Source of the DNA: Candidatus Spongiihabitans thiooxidans
GTDB taxonomy: Bacteria; Pseudomonadota; Gammaproteobacteria; Arenicellales; Poriferihabitantaceae
Reading direction: 5' to 3'
Length of the DNA: 64,000 bases
NCBI GenBank assembly: GCA_001543005.1
Contig: LFLB01000003.1
Location: 157,797-221,796 of the forward strand
In this document: positions 38,480-48,338 of the stretch, piece after piece
How positions within the stretch are numbered: position 1 is the stretch's first letter
How the letters are laid out: every line of letters begins with the position of its first letter
The notes under the pieces: model-generated
The model's database searches: none
Told to the model about the DNA's origin: nothing
Seen by the model: only the letters and a program-made list of their open reading frames with translations
Program-made: the position numbers and the translations under genes

Positions 38480-39002
38480 GCGACGACAAGGCATCACTCT
38501 GGTTCACACCGGAACTGGAAAAGGAAAATCTTCCAGCGCATTTGGCGTGGTATTTCGCGCGGCCGGATGGGGATTAAACATCTGTGTCATTCAGTTTATC
38601 AAGGGCAAATGGAAAACCGGGGAGCAAATCGCCGCCGAAAAATTCGACAACATTGAATGGCATACCATGGGCGACGGTTTTACCTGGGACACCAAAAACC
38701 CGGCGCAGGACATTAAAACCAGCCATGAAATCTGGGATTTCAGTCGGCAAAAAATTCTATCGGGAAAATTCGATTTGGTATTGCTGGATGAAATCAATTA
38801 TTGCAGTAGTTACGGCTGGATTAGCGGGGAAGAAATAGCCGAATTTATTAAAACTCAAAAACCAAAGTGGCTGCATCTGCTGTTAACCGGCAGAGACGCC
38901 CCCCAGGCAGTCATCGATGCCGCCAACACGGTGACAGAGATGACCAAGATTAAACATGCCTTTGATGAAGGCGTGCTCGCGACACAAGGCGTGGAGTTTT
39001 AA
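38466..39002 (+). CDS. cob(I)yrinic acid a,c-diamide adenosyltransferase (CobA/BtuR type)
   Basis: Attaches the adenosyl group to corrinoids to form adenosylcobalamin. The 178 residues contain the P-loop VHTGTGKGKSSSAFG, followed by RAAGWGLNICVIQFIKGKWK, FDLVLLDEINYC (Walker B) and LLLTGRDAPQAVIDAA, in the usual order for BtuR/CobO/CobP proteins. The start is taken at the third ATG of a repeated block; a start at 38452 would be out of frame. Monocistronic; no cobalamin riboswitch was recognised upstream. Confidence 0.93.
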   Translation: MKTRERRQGITLVHTGTGKGKSSSAFGVVFRAAGWGLNICVIQFIKGKWKTGEQIAAEKFDNIEWHTMGDGFTWDTKNPAQDIKTSHEIWDFSRQKILSGKFDLVLLDEINYCSSYGWISGEEIAEFIKTQKPKWLHLLLTGRDAPQAVIDAANTVTEMTKIKHAFDEGVLATQGVEF

Positions 39003-39057
39003 TGTTCACTAGATATTTTTACTGGCGGGGCATATTATTCATTGCAAAATTACCGAC

Positions 39058-42000
39058 ATGATTAAAAAAGAAAACTTTAGAGAATTGCTCAATCACCTGG
39101 GCTTTATCGAGGAAGGAAATATGCTCACAAAGTCCATTAACGAAACTGACTTAACAGTTGATTTTGAAAAAGCGAAAATTATTTACCCTGAAGATAAGGG
39201 CTTCAAAGTCAACGAACGCCAAATCTGTAATTTTTCACAGAATGAGAATTTTGTGATGTTTGAGTGTGTGCATCGTCTATTGGATAAAGGCTACAAACCC
39301 GAACATCTGGAACTTGAACCGAAATGGAAAGTAGGGCGCTGCGCGAGCGGTGGCCGTGCCGATATTCTGGTCAAGAATCAGGAAAATAATCCCCTGTTGC
39401 TTATTGAATGTAAAACAGCAGGCAGCGAGTTTGAAAAGGCATGGGGAAAAACCAAGCAAGATGGCGATCAGTTATTTAGCTATGCTCAGCAAATTGCTGA
39501 AACCCAATACTTGTGCCTCTATGCCTGTGATTTTACCGATTGGGCAATAAGCCTTAGCCAAAAAATTATCTCACACAAAGACAATGAAAAAATTTTGGCT
39601 CAGGATGAAACATTAGCATCTTTTTCCAAAGCAACCAATGTCAAAGAGCGCTTCGCTGTTTGGCGCGATACCTACCAACTGGAATACACAGAAACAGGTA
39701 TTTTTGAGCATAACATCCAACCCTACAAAATCGGCAAAAACAAATATACTTTAGCGGATGATACCAAAGCCGTTGATGCCACCGATAAAAAAGGCAAATA
39801 CCATCAATTTCGAACCATTCTCCGAAAACATAACATCGCCCGACGGGAAAACGCCTTTGAAGTGCTTGTGAATTTGTTTTTATGCAAAATTGTCGATGAA
39901 GGAGACAATACAACCGACCTGAAATTTTATTGGAAAGGCATCGCGTATGACAATTATTTTGATTTTGTCGATAGACTGCAAGACTTATATCAAAAAGGTA
40001 TGCGCAAGTTTTTGAACGAGGAAATTAGCTACATCAGCAACGAACAAATCGACAACGCTTTTTGGGCGGTAAAAAACAAACGTAACGCCACCAAAAAACA
40101 GATTCAGGCATATTTCAAGGAACTTAAATTTTTTACCAACTCGGCCTTTTCCTTGGTTGATACCCACAACGAAGAACTGTTTAACAAAAATGCCAAAGTG
40201 CTGCTGGAAATTGTGCAGATGTGGCAAGGGTTGCGTCTGAAAACCGAACAACAAAACCAGTTTTTGGGCGATATGTTTGAGTATTTTCTCGATAACAGCA
40301 TCAAGCAATCAAATGGTCAGTTTTTTACGCCGCTGCCGATATGCAAATTTATTGTCGCTTCCTTGCCGCTGGCGGAAAAAATCAGGACTAATCCCGAACC
40401 ATTGAAAGCCATTGATTACGCCTGTGGTTCAGGGCACTTTTTGACTGAATACGCTCATCAAATTGAACCGCTGATAAAAGCACAAAAGCACAGCTTGAAC
40501 GCCTATTACAGCAACATTACCGGTATTGAAAAGGAAGACCGTTTGGCCAAGGTCGCCAAGGTTTCCGCTTATATGTATGGACAGGAGCAGATCAAGATAC
40601 TGGATGCCGATGCCTTGGCAAATCATCCCCAAATACCGCTTGCAAGTTTTGATGTGCTGGTTGCCAATCCGCCCTTTGCGGTGGAAGGTTTCTTAGAAAC
40701 CTTAAATGACAGCGACAAAAAACACTATCGCCTGATTGAAACCACAGGCGAAACCAGCAACACCAATACCATCCAGTGCTTTTTTCTGGAGCGCATCCGT
40801 CACCTGATGGCACCCGGCGGTGTGGTCGGCGTAATCGTCCCGTCCAGTATCTTATCGAACTCCGATGCTGTACATATACGCACTCGTGAATTGCTGTTGC
40901 ACTTTTTTGATCTGGTCAGCATCGCCGAACTCGGCAGCGGAACATTCGGCAAAACCGGCACCAATACGGTGGTGCTGTTTTTAAGGAGAAAAATAAAAAG
41001 ACCGGAACCCGCCGAGCATTATCGCAATCGAGTCAAAGACTTTTTTGAAGGCGATGATCAAAACGCGGTGTACCAAGACCTTCATTTCATCAAAGCCTAT
41101 TGCGATCATATTGAAGTGTCTTATGACGCATATAAAAAACTCTTTGCCCAAACCAACATAGAGCCGCTCGCCGATTTATTGCAATACGATATTTTCAAGG
41201 ATTACCAACAAGACTTTGGGCAAAGCACTAAAATAAAAAACCTGAAAAAATCCAATGTCTTCAAGAAAAAAACCAAAGCGGAACAGCAGGCGGAATTAGA
41301 CCGGCGTTTTATCGACTATCTGCACGAAATTGAACAAGATAAACTCTATCACTTTATCCTGGCGCACGAGCAAACGGGCAAAGTGCTGATTGTCAATGCG
41401 CCGCGCGCAAACAAAGAACAAAAACAATTTTTAGGTTATAAATGGAGCGATGCCAAACGCGGCGAGGGTATCCAATACAACGGCGGTGAAACCGTGAATG
41501 ACATTATCACGTGCCTGTTTGACCCGAAGAATTTGGATAACAGCGACAGAATCAACACCGCCATTAAAAATAACTTTATCGGTAAGGAAACCGACCCGCC
41601 ACCAGAATACTGCCGCTATGCCAAACTTACCGATATGCTCGACTTTAGCCGAAAGGATTTTAATAAAGCAATTAGCCTTAATCCGCAACAGGGCATAAAC
41701 ATTGAAACCAAGTGGGAGTTGGTGAAGTTGGGGGGGATTATTGAAACTATCGAAAGTGGCAACAGGCCTCTTGGAGGGGTGGGCAATGTATCAAATGGTG
41801 CCTGGAGTTTAGGAGGCGAACACATATCAGCTACTAATGGCAGAATTAATTTAAGCACGCCCAAGTATGTCCCATTTGATTTTTATCAAAATAGCCAAAA
41901 AGGCTTATTAAAAGAAAATGATATTTTGCTTTGCAAAGATGGCGCGTTAACTGGGAAGATTGCATTATTAAGAAAGGAACTTAAAAATCAAAAGGCAATG

Positions 42001-42834
42001 GTAAATGAGCATGTTTTCCTTATGAGATGCGTTTCATTAAAAAAGCAAAAATATATTTTTCATTTCCTTTTTTCCAAATATGGTCAGTATTTATTAAAAC
42101 AAAACATCACAGGGTCTGCTCAAGGAGGAATAAATTTAACCAATCTGAAACAAATAAAAATCCCTCTCCCTCCGCTTGAAGTGCAACAGCAGATAGTCAA
42201 TAAATGCGAAACAGTGGATAAGGAAGCGGAACAAGCCCGTCAAATTATCGCCGCCGCCAAACAGCGGAGTGAGACCATTATGCAAAATGTTCCCAAACCA
42301 GAAACGCTGGGCGAGGCGGTGCAAAACATAACGGATGTTATCAATCCAGAAAAACAAAGTGGCTCTGTCAATTTTATCGGCTTGGAAAATATTGAACAAT
42401 CAAGCGGACGATTAGTCGGCAGCATTGAAACAGATTTTGCCACTATCAAAAGCAACAAAAATGTATTCCAAAAAGGAGATATTTTGTATGGGAAACTGCG
42501 TCCTAACTTGAATAAAGTATATCTCGCGCAACACAATGGAATCTGTTCAACCGACATCTTGGTTTTCAGGCTCCAGAATCCAAACAACGCAATCTTCTAC
42601 AAACACTATTTTCTATCCAGTGAATTTAACTCCGCAGTTCTTAAAACCGTAAGCGGGCAACAGTTACCAAGAACATCTTGGACAAAAATAATAAAAATCC
42701 CCGCCCCGCCTCTTGATATTCAACGCAGATTAGTGACAGAAGTGGCGAAATTAGATGCGACCATCGCCAAATCTCAGGCACTGATTGACAACAGCACGGC
42801 CCGTAAAAACACCATTCTCAATAAGTACCTATAA
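39058..42834 (+). CDS. single-chain restriction-methylation-specificity enzyme (type IIB/IIG, AloI-like layout)
   Basis: One polypeptide of 1258 residues carries all functions of a restriction system. Residues ~70-130: a PD-(D/E)xK nuclease similar to HsdR N-termini, GGRADILV (Asp) and LLLIECKTAG (Glu-x-Lys). Residues ~390-640: a gamma-class adenine methyltransferase with QFFTPLPICKFI, motif I DYACGSGHFLTEY and catalytic LVANPPF. Residues ~884-1258: a type I HsdS-like specificity part with two target recognition domains, WELVKLGGIIETIESG and later INPEKQSGSVNFIGLEN, each ending in the conserved helix (PLPPLEVQQQIVNKC; APPLDIQRRLVTEV). Two recognition domains suggest a bipartite target cut on one or both sides, as in AloI. 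Intact, no separate partner genes. Lies between the adenosyltransferase and sox genes. Confidence 0.9.
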   Translation: MIKKENFRELLNHLGFIEEGNMLTKSINETDLTVDFEKAKIIYPEDKGFKVNERQICNFSQNENFVMFECVHRLLDKGYKPEHLELEPKWKVGRCASGGRADILVKNQENNPLLLIECKTAGSEFEKAWGKTKQDGDQLFSYAQQIAETQYLCLYACDFTDWAISLSQKIISHKDNEKILAQDETLASFSKATNVKERFAVWRDTYQLEYTETGIFEHNIQPYKIGKNKYTLADDTKAVDATDKKGKYHQFRTILRKHNIARRENAFEVLVNLFLCKIVDEGDNTTDLKFYWKGIAYDNYFDFVDRLQDLYQKGMRKFLNEEISYISNEQIDNAFWAVKNKRNATKKQIQAYFKELKFFTNSAFSLVDTHNEELFNKNAKVLLEIVQMWQGLRLKTEQQNQFLGDMFEYFLDNSIKQSNGQFFTPLPICKFIVASLPLAEKIRTNPEPLKAIDYACGSGHFLTEYAHQIEPLIKAQKHSLNAYYSNITGIEKEDRLAKVAKVSAYMYGQEQIKILDADALANHPQIPLASFDVLVANPPFAVEGFLETLNDSDKKHYRLIETTGETSNTNTIQCFFLERIRHLMAPGGVVGVIVPSSILSNSDAVHIRTRELLLHFFDLVSIAELGSGTFGKTGTNTVVLFLRRKIKRPEPAEHYRNRVKDFFEGDDQNAVYQDLHFIKAYCDHIEVSYDAYKKLFAQTNIEPLADLLQYDIFKDYQQDFGQSTKIKNLKKSNVFKKKTKAEQQAELDRRFIDYLHEIEQDKLYHFILAHEQTGKVLIVNAPRANKEQKQFLGYKWSDAKRGEGIQYNGGETVNDIITCLFDPKNLDNSDRINTAIKNNFIGKETDPPPEYCRYAKLTDMLDFSRKDFNKAISLNPQQGINIETKWELVKLGGIIETIESGNRPLGGVGNVSNGAWSLGGEHISATNGRINLSTPKYVPFDFYQNSQKGLLKENDILLCKDGALTGKIALLRKELKNQKAMVNEHVFLMRCVSLKKQKYIFHFLFSKYGQYLLKQNITGSAQGGINLTNLKQIKIPLPPLEVQQQIVNKCETVDKEAEQARQIIAAAKQRSETIMQNVPKPETLGEAVQNITDVINPEKQSGSVNFIGLENIEQSSGRLVGSIETDFATIKSNKNVFQKGDILYGKLRPNLNKVYLAQHNGICSTDILVFRLQNPNNAIFYKHYFLSSEFNSAVLKTVSGQQLPRTSWTKIIKIPAPPLDIQRRLVTEVAKLDATIAKSQALIDNSTARKNTILNKYL

Positions 42835-42931
42835 GGGCGATGATGCTACAATTTTATAGTTTGCTCGTTACCTTGTCCAACCTGCCTGGACTCAGCAGCC
42901 TGAACGATACACCCCCACCCAAGCAATCACC

Positions 42932-44176
42932 ATGAATCACTATTCCATTTTCAGCCTGATCCGCAATGCGGTGAACTATCATCAGGATTGGCAGCGGGCG
43001 TGGCGCAGTCCTGATCCGAAAAAAGAATACGACGTTGTTATTGTCGGCGGTGGCGGGCATGGTCTGGCCACGGCTTACTATCTTGCCAAAGAGTGTGGCG
43101 TGTCCAATGTCGCCGTGGTTGAAAAAGGCTGGATCGGCGGCGGCAACACCGGGCGCAACACTACCATCGTCCGCTCCAATTATCTTTGGGATGAATCTGC
43201 CGGGATTTACGAACATGCCATGAAGCTTTGGGAAGGCCTCAGCCAGGATTTAAACTATAACGTCATGTTCTCCCAACGCGGCTTGCTGCACCTCGCCCAC
43301 AGCGTTCATGACATGCAGGAAATCGGCCGCCGCGGCAACGCCATCCATTTGAACGGCATCGATTCGGAATTTTTAGCGCCAGATCAGATTAAGGAAATGG
43401 TGCCCTTTATTAACCTGCAATGCCGCTATCCGGTGTTGGGCGCGCTACTGCAAAAACGTGGCGGTACCGCTCGACACGATGCGGTGGCATGGGGCTATGC
43501 CCGGGCTGCGGATGCAATGGGCGTAGATATAATTCAGAACTGCGAAGTGACCGGTTTCAAAATTGACAACAACGTGGTCAAAGGCGTGAAAACCAGTCAC
43601 GGATTGATCGGTGCCAAAAAAGTAGGCTGCGTGGTGGCCGGGCATTGTAGCGTACTGGCAGAAATGGCAGGGTTTCGATTGCCGCTTGAATCCTTTCCAT
43701 TGCAGGCACTGGTTTCAGAACCGATTAAACCTGTTCTGGATTGCGTGGTGATGTCTGGCAGTATTCATGCGTACATCAGCCAGTCGGACAAGGGTGAACT
43801 GGTTATCGGCGCCGGCTCGGACGCTTACAACGCTTATTCCCAGCGTGGCGGATTTAACATCATTGAGGAAACCGTCGGCCCGATAATCGAACTTTATCCG
43901 ATATTCTCGCGCCTGAAAATGCTGCGTCAATGGGGTGGAATTGTTGATGTCACGGTCGATCGTTCGCCGCTGATCTCGAAAACACCGGTGGACAATCTAT
44001 TCTTTAATTGCGGCTGGGGAACCGGTGGGTTTAAGGCAACGCCCGGGTCTGGAAATGTTTTTGCTCATTCCCTCGCCCGCGGCGAAATGCATCCCATCGC
44101 CGCGCCCTTTTCAATTGAGCGATTCAACACTGGCGCCTTGATTGACGAAGGCGCGGCAGCAGCGGTGGCGCACTGA
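42932..44176 (+). CDS. soxB: sarcosine oxidase subunit beta
   Basis: FAD-binding subunit of heterotetrameric sarcosine oxidase, 414 residues, where sarcosine is oxidised. It has [20 protein letters not shown] (Rossmann), [23 protein letters not shown] (SoxB-specific, near the FMN/FAD site) and [18 protein letters not shown] near the C-terminus. Its TGA overlaps the soxD ATG by one base. First gene of the canonical soxBDAG operon. Confidence 0.97.
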   Translation: MNHYSIFSLIRNAVNYHQDWQRAWRSPDPKKEYDVVIVGGGGHGLATAYYLAKECGVSNVAVVEKGWIGGGNTGRNTTIVRSNYLWDESAGIYEHAMKLWEGLSQDLNYNVMFSQRGLLHLAHSVHDMQEIGRRGNAIHLNGIDSEFLAPDQIKEMVPFINLQCRYPVLGALLQKRGGTARHDAVAWGYARAADAMGVDIIQNCEVTGFKIDNNVVKGVKTSHGLIGAKKVGCVVAGHCSVLAEMAGFRLPLESFPLQALVSEPIKPVLDCVVMSGSIHAYISQSDKGELVIGAGSDAYNAYSQRGGFNIIEETVGPIIELYPIFSRLKMLRQWGGIVDVTVDRSPLISKTPVDNLFFNCGWGTGGFKATPGSGNVFAHSLARGEMHPIAAPFSIERFNTGALIDEGAAAAVAH

Positions 44177-44487
44177 TGTTTTTAATTACTTGCCCATGGT
44201 GTGGAGAGCGTGATCAAACAGAATTCAGTTGTCACGGTGAAGCCCATATCGCTCGTCCCCAACATCCCCAACAATTATCCGATGAGCAATGGGGGGATTA
44301 CGTATTTTTTCGCAGCAATACCAAGGGCGTCCATTACGAAAGGTGGGTGCATACCCACGGCTGTCGACGTTGGTTCAATGCGGCCCGAAATACGGTTACC
44401 GATTACATCTATGGCACTTACAAACCCGGTGAACCCGCACCCGAAATTTGTCCTGATGCTGAAATAAATTCAGAGAATGCAAAATGA
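44176..44487 (+). CDS. soxD: sarcosine oxidase subunit delta
   Basis: Zinc-binding small subunit, 103 residues. It shows ITCPWCGERDQTEFSCHGEA with the Cys/His zinc ligands, then WVHTHGCRRWFNAARNT and IYGTYKPGE, all typical of SoxD. Overlaps soxB by one base and soxA by four (ATGA), so translation is coupled. Confidence 0.95.
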   Translation: MFLITCPWCGERDQTEFSCHGEAHIARPQHPQQLSDEQWGDYVFFRSNTKGVHYERWVHTHGCRRWFNAARNTVTDYIYGTYKPGEPAPEICPDAEINSENAK

Positions 44488-47400
44488 CCGAGCAAGTTAA
44501 TCGCCTGGAAAAAGGCGGCCAACTCAATCGCACCAAGAGCATTCGGTTTTGGTACGACGATAAAGCCTACGAAGGTTATCCCGGGGATACTCTGGCTTCG
44601 GCATTGCTCGCCAATGGCGTTTATCTGGTCGGGCGCAGCTTTAAATACCATCGACCGCGCGGAATTTATTCAGCGGGCTCAGAAGAGCCCAATGCGTTGG
44701 TACAACTTGAAACCGGCGCCCACACCGAACCTAATCGGCGCGCCACCGAAATCGAATTGTATGAAGGTTTGTGCGCCAGATCCCAGAACTGCTGGCCCTC
44801 GGTCAACTTTGACCTCGGCGCGATAAACTCCAGGCTATCCAGAATTTTACCCGCTGGCTTTTACTATAAAACATTCATGTGGCCTGGGTCTTTGTGGATG
44901 ACTTATGAAAAATTGATTCGAAAATCAGCCGGACTTGGCAAATCGCCAAAAGAAATTGACCCGGCCAATTACGATAAAACCTTTGCTCATTGCGATGTAT
45001 TAGTGGTCGGCGGCGGCCCTGCTGGCATCCAGGCGGCTTATGCGGCAGGCAGTGCCGGGGCCAGGGTCATGTTGCTGGATGAGAAAAATGAATTTGGCGG
45101 CTCATTATTGGGCGATACCGCATCCGTCAATGACCATTTATCTGAAGCCTGGGTCACTCAACGTGTTTTAGCATTGAAGAAAATGGAACAGGTGACGCTA
45201 TTGCGAAACACCACGGTCAGCGGATACTTTGACTATAATTTCCTGGTTGCCAACCAACGTGTTAATGAGCATCTCGGCCCAAACAATCCGGGTATGGCGC
45301 CCAAAGAACGACTTTGGAAAATTCGCGCCAGGCAAGTTGTTCTTGCAACTGGCGCGATCGAGCGACCATTGGTTTTCGCGGACAGTGATCGTCCGGGGGT
45401 CATGCTGGCTGGTGCTATTCGTACCTATATCAATCGGTTTGGGGTATTGCCCGGGAAAAACATTGTTATTCTGACCAACAATGACAGCGGGTATCTAACC
45501 GCCATAGACGCGAAAAATGTCGGCGCACACGTACAAGTGGTTGACATTCGACAAAACCCGGATAGTGAATTAGTCGCCCGGACAAAAGCCATTGGAATCG
45601 ACATTATCGAAAATTCTACGATTACCGGGGTTGATTATGGAAAAGGAAAAATTCGAAAAGTTGAGATAATGTCGCTTAACGACGATGGCAGTGATGTCGT
45701 TGGGTTGCCTGAGTCGTTGGTTTGCAATGTCGTGGGGGTTGCCGGTGGTTGGAACCCCACGGTGCATTTGTTTAGTCAGGCTAAAGGTACGCTGAAATTC
45801 CTCGATGACCAACACTGCTTTGTGCCCGAACAAATTTCTATCAATAATTCGGCTATCGTTGCGGGCGCGTGCCGAGCTTCTTATGCCCTTAACGATTGTT
45901 TAACCGAAGGCTTTGAAGCAGGTTGTGCGGCGGCTAAGGCTGCGGGATTTAACACCGACAATCTCAACTCGGACGCCAGTGCCAATGAACTGCAAACCGG
46001 GCCATTGCGGCCACTGTGGATTCTTCCCTGCGACCATCCCATTGGCCGAGGAAAGAAAAAGCACTTTCATGAATTGCACAATGATTCTACCGTTGCTGAT
46101 ATCGAATTAGCCGCTCGGGAAGGTTTTGAATCGGTGGAACATCTGAAACGATACACCACCACCGGGATGGGCACCGATCAAGGCAAAACTTCAAATCTGA
46201 ATGCAATGACGGTAATGGCAAACTTACGAAATGTGACCGTTCCTGAAGTCGGAACCACAACTTTTCGGCCGCCCTTCACACCGCTCACCTTCGGTTCAAT
46301 CGTCGGGCATGACCGACGCGAGTTATTCCTGCAAAAACGTAAAACCGCTATACATCCGTGGCATTACAAAAATGGCGCCGTGTATGAGGACGTGGGCGAT
46401 TGGAAGCGCCCGTATTATTTTCCAAAAGTGGGCGAAAGCATGCATGACGCGGTGCAACGAGAATGCCTTGCCGCTCGAAATTCCTGCGCGCTGCTTGATG
46501 CCTCTACGCTGGGGAAAATCGATCTTCAGGGCAAAGATACCGTCAAACTTCTAAATATGCTGTATACCAATGCCTGGGATCAACTCGCGCCCGGGCGCAG
46601 TCGGTACGGGTTAATGCTTAATGAGCATGGCATGGTATTTGACGATGGGGTGACCACTTGCCTGGCGGAAAATCACTATCACATGACCACGACTTCCGGT
46701 GGTGCGGCGCGGGTAATGAACTGGATTGAAGAATGGCTGCAAACCGAATGGCCTGAAATGGAGGTGTATGCAACCAGCGTGACCGAACAATGGGCAGTGG
46801 CATCACTGAATGGTCCAAATTCGCGGAAGTTGCTGGGAGAACTGACCGAACTGTCACTGGATAGCGAATCATTTCCATTCATGTCCATGAAGGAAACCAA
46901 GGTGGCCGACATCCCGGCCAGGATTTATCGAATAAGTTTTACCGGCGAATTAGCTTTTGAGATCAATGTGCCGGCCCGATATGGCCTGGCGCTCTGGGAA
47001 GCGTTGATGGAAACAGGCAAAAAGTATGACATTTGTCCGTATGGTACGGAAGCGATGCATGTGCTTCGCGCTGAAAAAGGCTTCATCATCGTCGGTCAGG
47101 ATACGGATGGCACAACGACGCCAATGGACCTGGGTATGGACTGGATAGTGTCAAACAAAAAACAGGACTTTTTAGGCAAGCGCTCCTTCACTCGCACAGA
47201 CACGGCAAGGTCAGGCAGAAAACAATTGGTTGGGCTGCTCACCGAAGACCCAAAATTTGTATTGCCCGAAGGCGCCCATGTGGTGGAAGCCCTAAAACCA
47301 AAACCGCCAATGGATATGCTTGGCCACGTCAGCTCAAGTTACCTGAGTCCGAATGTGGGGCGTTCCATCGCCATGGCTTTAATTAAAGATGGCTTCAATC

Positions 47401-47507
47401 GCAAAGGGCAATCTCTGGACGTTGCGCTAATGGATGGCACCAGTCACAAAGTCAGGGTAACCGATCCGGTATTTTTCGACAAACAGGGCGTGCGTTCACA
47501 TGACTGA
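44484..47507 (+). CDS. soxA: sarcosine oxidase subunit alpha
   Basis: Largest subunit, 1007 residues. An N-terminal 2Fe-2S-ferredoxin-like domain without iron ligands (RFWYDDKAYEGYPGDTLASA) is followed by the NAD-binding domain (VLVVGGGPAGIQAAYAAG, LLDEKNEFGGSLL) and a C-terminal GcvT-like folate domain (from about residue 610) with LLDASTLGKIDLQG and YGTEAMHVLRAEKGFIIVGQ. The folate domain traps the methylene group from sarcosine as 5,10-methylene-THF. Overlaps soxG by eight bases. Confidence 0.97.
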   Translation: MTEQVNRLEKGGQLNRTKSIRFWYDDKAYEGYPGDTLASALLANGVYLVGRSFKYHRPRGIYSAGSEEPNALVQLETGAHTEPNRRATEIELYEGLCARSQNCWPSVNFDLGAINSRLSRILPAGFYYKTFMWPGSLWMTYEKLIRKSAGLGKSPKEIDPANYDKTFAHCDVLVVGGGPAGIQAAYAAGSAGARVMLLDEKNEFGGSLLGDTASVNDHLSEAWVTQRVLALKKMEQVTLLRNTTVSGYFDYNFLVANQRVNEHLGPNNPGMAPKERLWKIRARQVVLATGAIERPLVFADSDRPGVMLAGAIRTYINRFGVLPGKNIVILTNNDSGYLTAIDAKNVGAHVQVVDIRQNPDSELVARTKAIGIDIIENSTITGVDYGKGKIRKVEIMSLNDDGSDVVGLPESLVCNVVGVAGGWNPTVHLFSQAKGTLKFLDDQHCFVPEQISINNSAIVAGACRASYALNDCLTEGFEAGCAAAKAAGFNTDNLNSDASANELQTGPLRPLWILPCDHPIGRGKKKHFHELHNDSTVADIELAAREGFESVEHLKRYTTTGMGTDQGKTSNLNAMTVMANLRNVTVPEVGTTTFRPPFTPLTFGSIVGHDRRELFLQKRKTAIHPWHYKNGAVYEDVGDWKRPYYFPKVGESMHDAVQRECLAARNSCALLDASTLGKIDLQGKDTVKLLNMLYTNAWDQLAPGRSRYGLMLNEHGMVFDDGVTTCLAENHYHMTTTSGGAARVMNWIEEWLQTEWPEMEVYATSVTEQWAVASLNGPNSRKLLGELTELSLDSESFPFMSMKETKVADIPARIYRISFTGELAFEINVPARYGLALWEALMETGKKYDICPYGTEAMHVLRAEKGFIIVGQDTDGTTTPMDLGMDWIVSNKKQDFLGKRSFTRTDTARSGRKQLVGLLTEDPKFVLPEGAHVVEALKPKPPMDMLGHVSSSYLSPNVGRSIAMALIKDGFNRKGQSLDVALMDGTSHKVRVTDPVFFDKQGVRSHD

Positions 47508-48081
47508 TCTCAAAACAAATTCTCCCGCTTGTAACCGCACACGGATTGATGGCGATACCAGTCTGATTGAATTGCCGTGGTGTGGAAAAATTAATTTACG
47601 CGGAGATGCGAATAACAGTCAATTTGTTAAGAAGATCGAATCCGAAATTGGATTGGCACTGCCTGTCGAAGCAAATACCTGCACCAAAAATGACGCCGCC
47701 ACACTGTATTGGCTTGGCCCGAATGAATGGTTAATGCACTGTCAGGTCGCTGACACTGAAAACAAAATATCCAGCCTTAAAGCGGTTTTGTCGGGCCTTC
47801 ATAGCGCAGTTGTAGAGGTGACTGACTATTACACTGTACTCCGACTCGACGGCCCCGATTCATCCGCCTTGCTCGCCAAAGCATGCCCTTTGGATTTGCA
47901 CCCTGACCGGTTTGCCAACGGTGCGTGCGCCCAAACCCGATTCGGCCAGGCCAGTATTTTGCTGCATAGAATCAGTCATAATAGCAGTGGGGGCCGGTCC
48001 CCGGCCTATGATATCCAGGTTCGATGGAGTTTTACCGAATATGTCTGGGATTATTTAGCAAGCGGGATGAATGCTTTGTAA
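47500..48081 (+). CDS. soxG: sarcosine oxidase subunit gamma
   Basis: Last and least conserved subunit, 193 residues, GcvT-like fold without catalysis. Recognisable by LYWLGPNEWLMHC, VVEVTDYYTVLRLDGPDSSALLAKACPLDLHP and RFANGACAQTRFGQASILLH, and by its position. Probably a structural partner of SoxA. The operon ends here; about 150 bases later comes tRNA-Met. Confidence 0.93.
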   Translation: MTDLKTNSPACNRTRIDGDTSLIELPWCGKINLRGDANNSQFVKKIESEIGLALPVEANTCTKNDAATLYWLGPNEWLMHCQVADTENKISSLKAVLSGLHSAVVEVTDYYTVLRLDGPDSSALLAKACPLDLHPDRFANGACAQTRFGQASILLHRISHNSSGGRSPAYDIQVRWSFTEYVWDYLASGMNAL

Positions 48082-48233
48082 TTTTGGACTGATTGCCGCG
48101 CATCAATTCCGACGATCTCTGGAAAACCAGTAAAATATAGATCCGAATCGGGTATACAATATCGGCTGTTGCGTGAAAATATGGATTCAGGTACCCTCGC
48201 AACCCCCGCGGCGCATGATGAAAACGCATAAAT

Positions 48234-48310
48234 GGCTACGTAGCTCAGCTGGTTAGAGCACATCACTCATAATGATGGGGTCCCCTGTTCAAGTCAGGGC
48301 GTAGCCACCA
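48234..48310 (+). tRNA. tRNA-Met (elongator), anticodon CAT
   Basis: 77-nt cloverleaf: acceptor GGCTACG/CGTAGCC, D arm with GCTCAGCTGGTTAGAGC, anticodon stem CATCA/TGATG around CTCATAA (anticodon CAT at 48268-48270), T arm CCCTG-TTCAAGT-CAGGG, and an encoded ACCA end. The close match to the E. coli elongator tRNA-Met sequence, and not to initiator (CGCGGGG start) or tRNA-Ile2, fixes the type. Confidence 0.97.
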
Positions 48311-48338
48311 TTAAATCAATAAAGCCGCCTTCATGCCC

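Noticed and set aside
48234..48310. tRNA-Ile2 (CAT, lysidine-modified)
   Set aside because: The stems match the elongator tRNA-Met closely, including GGCTACG and the CATCA stem.
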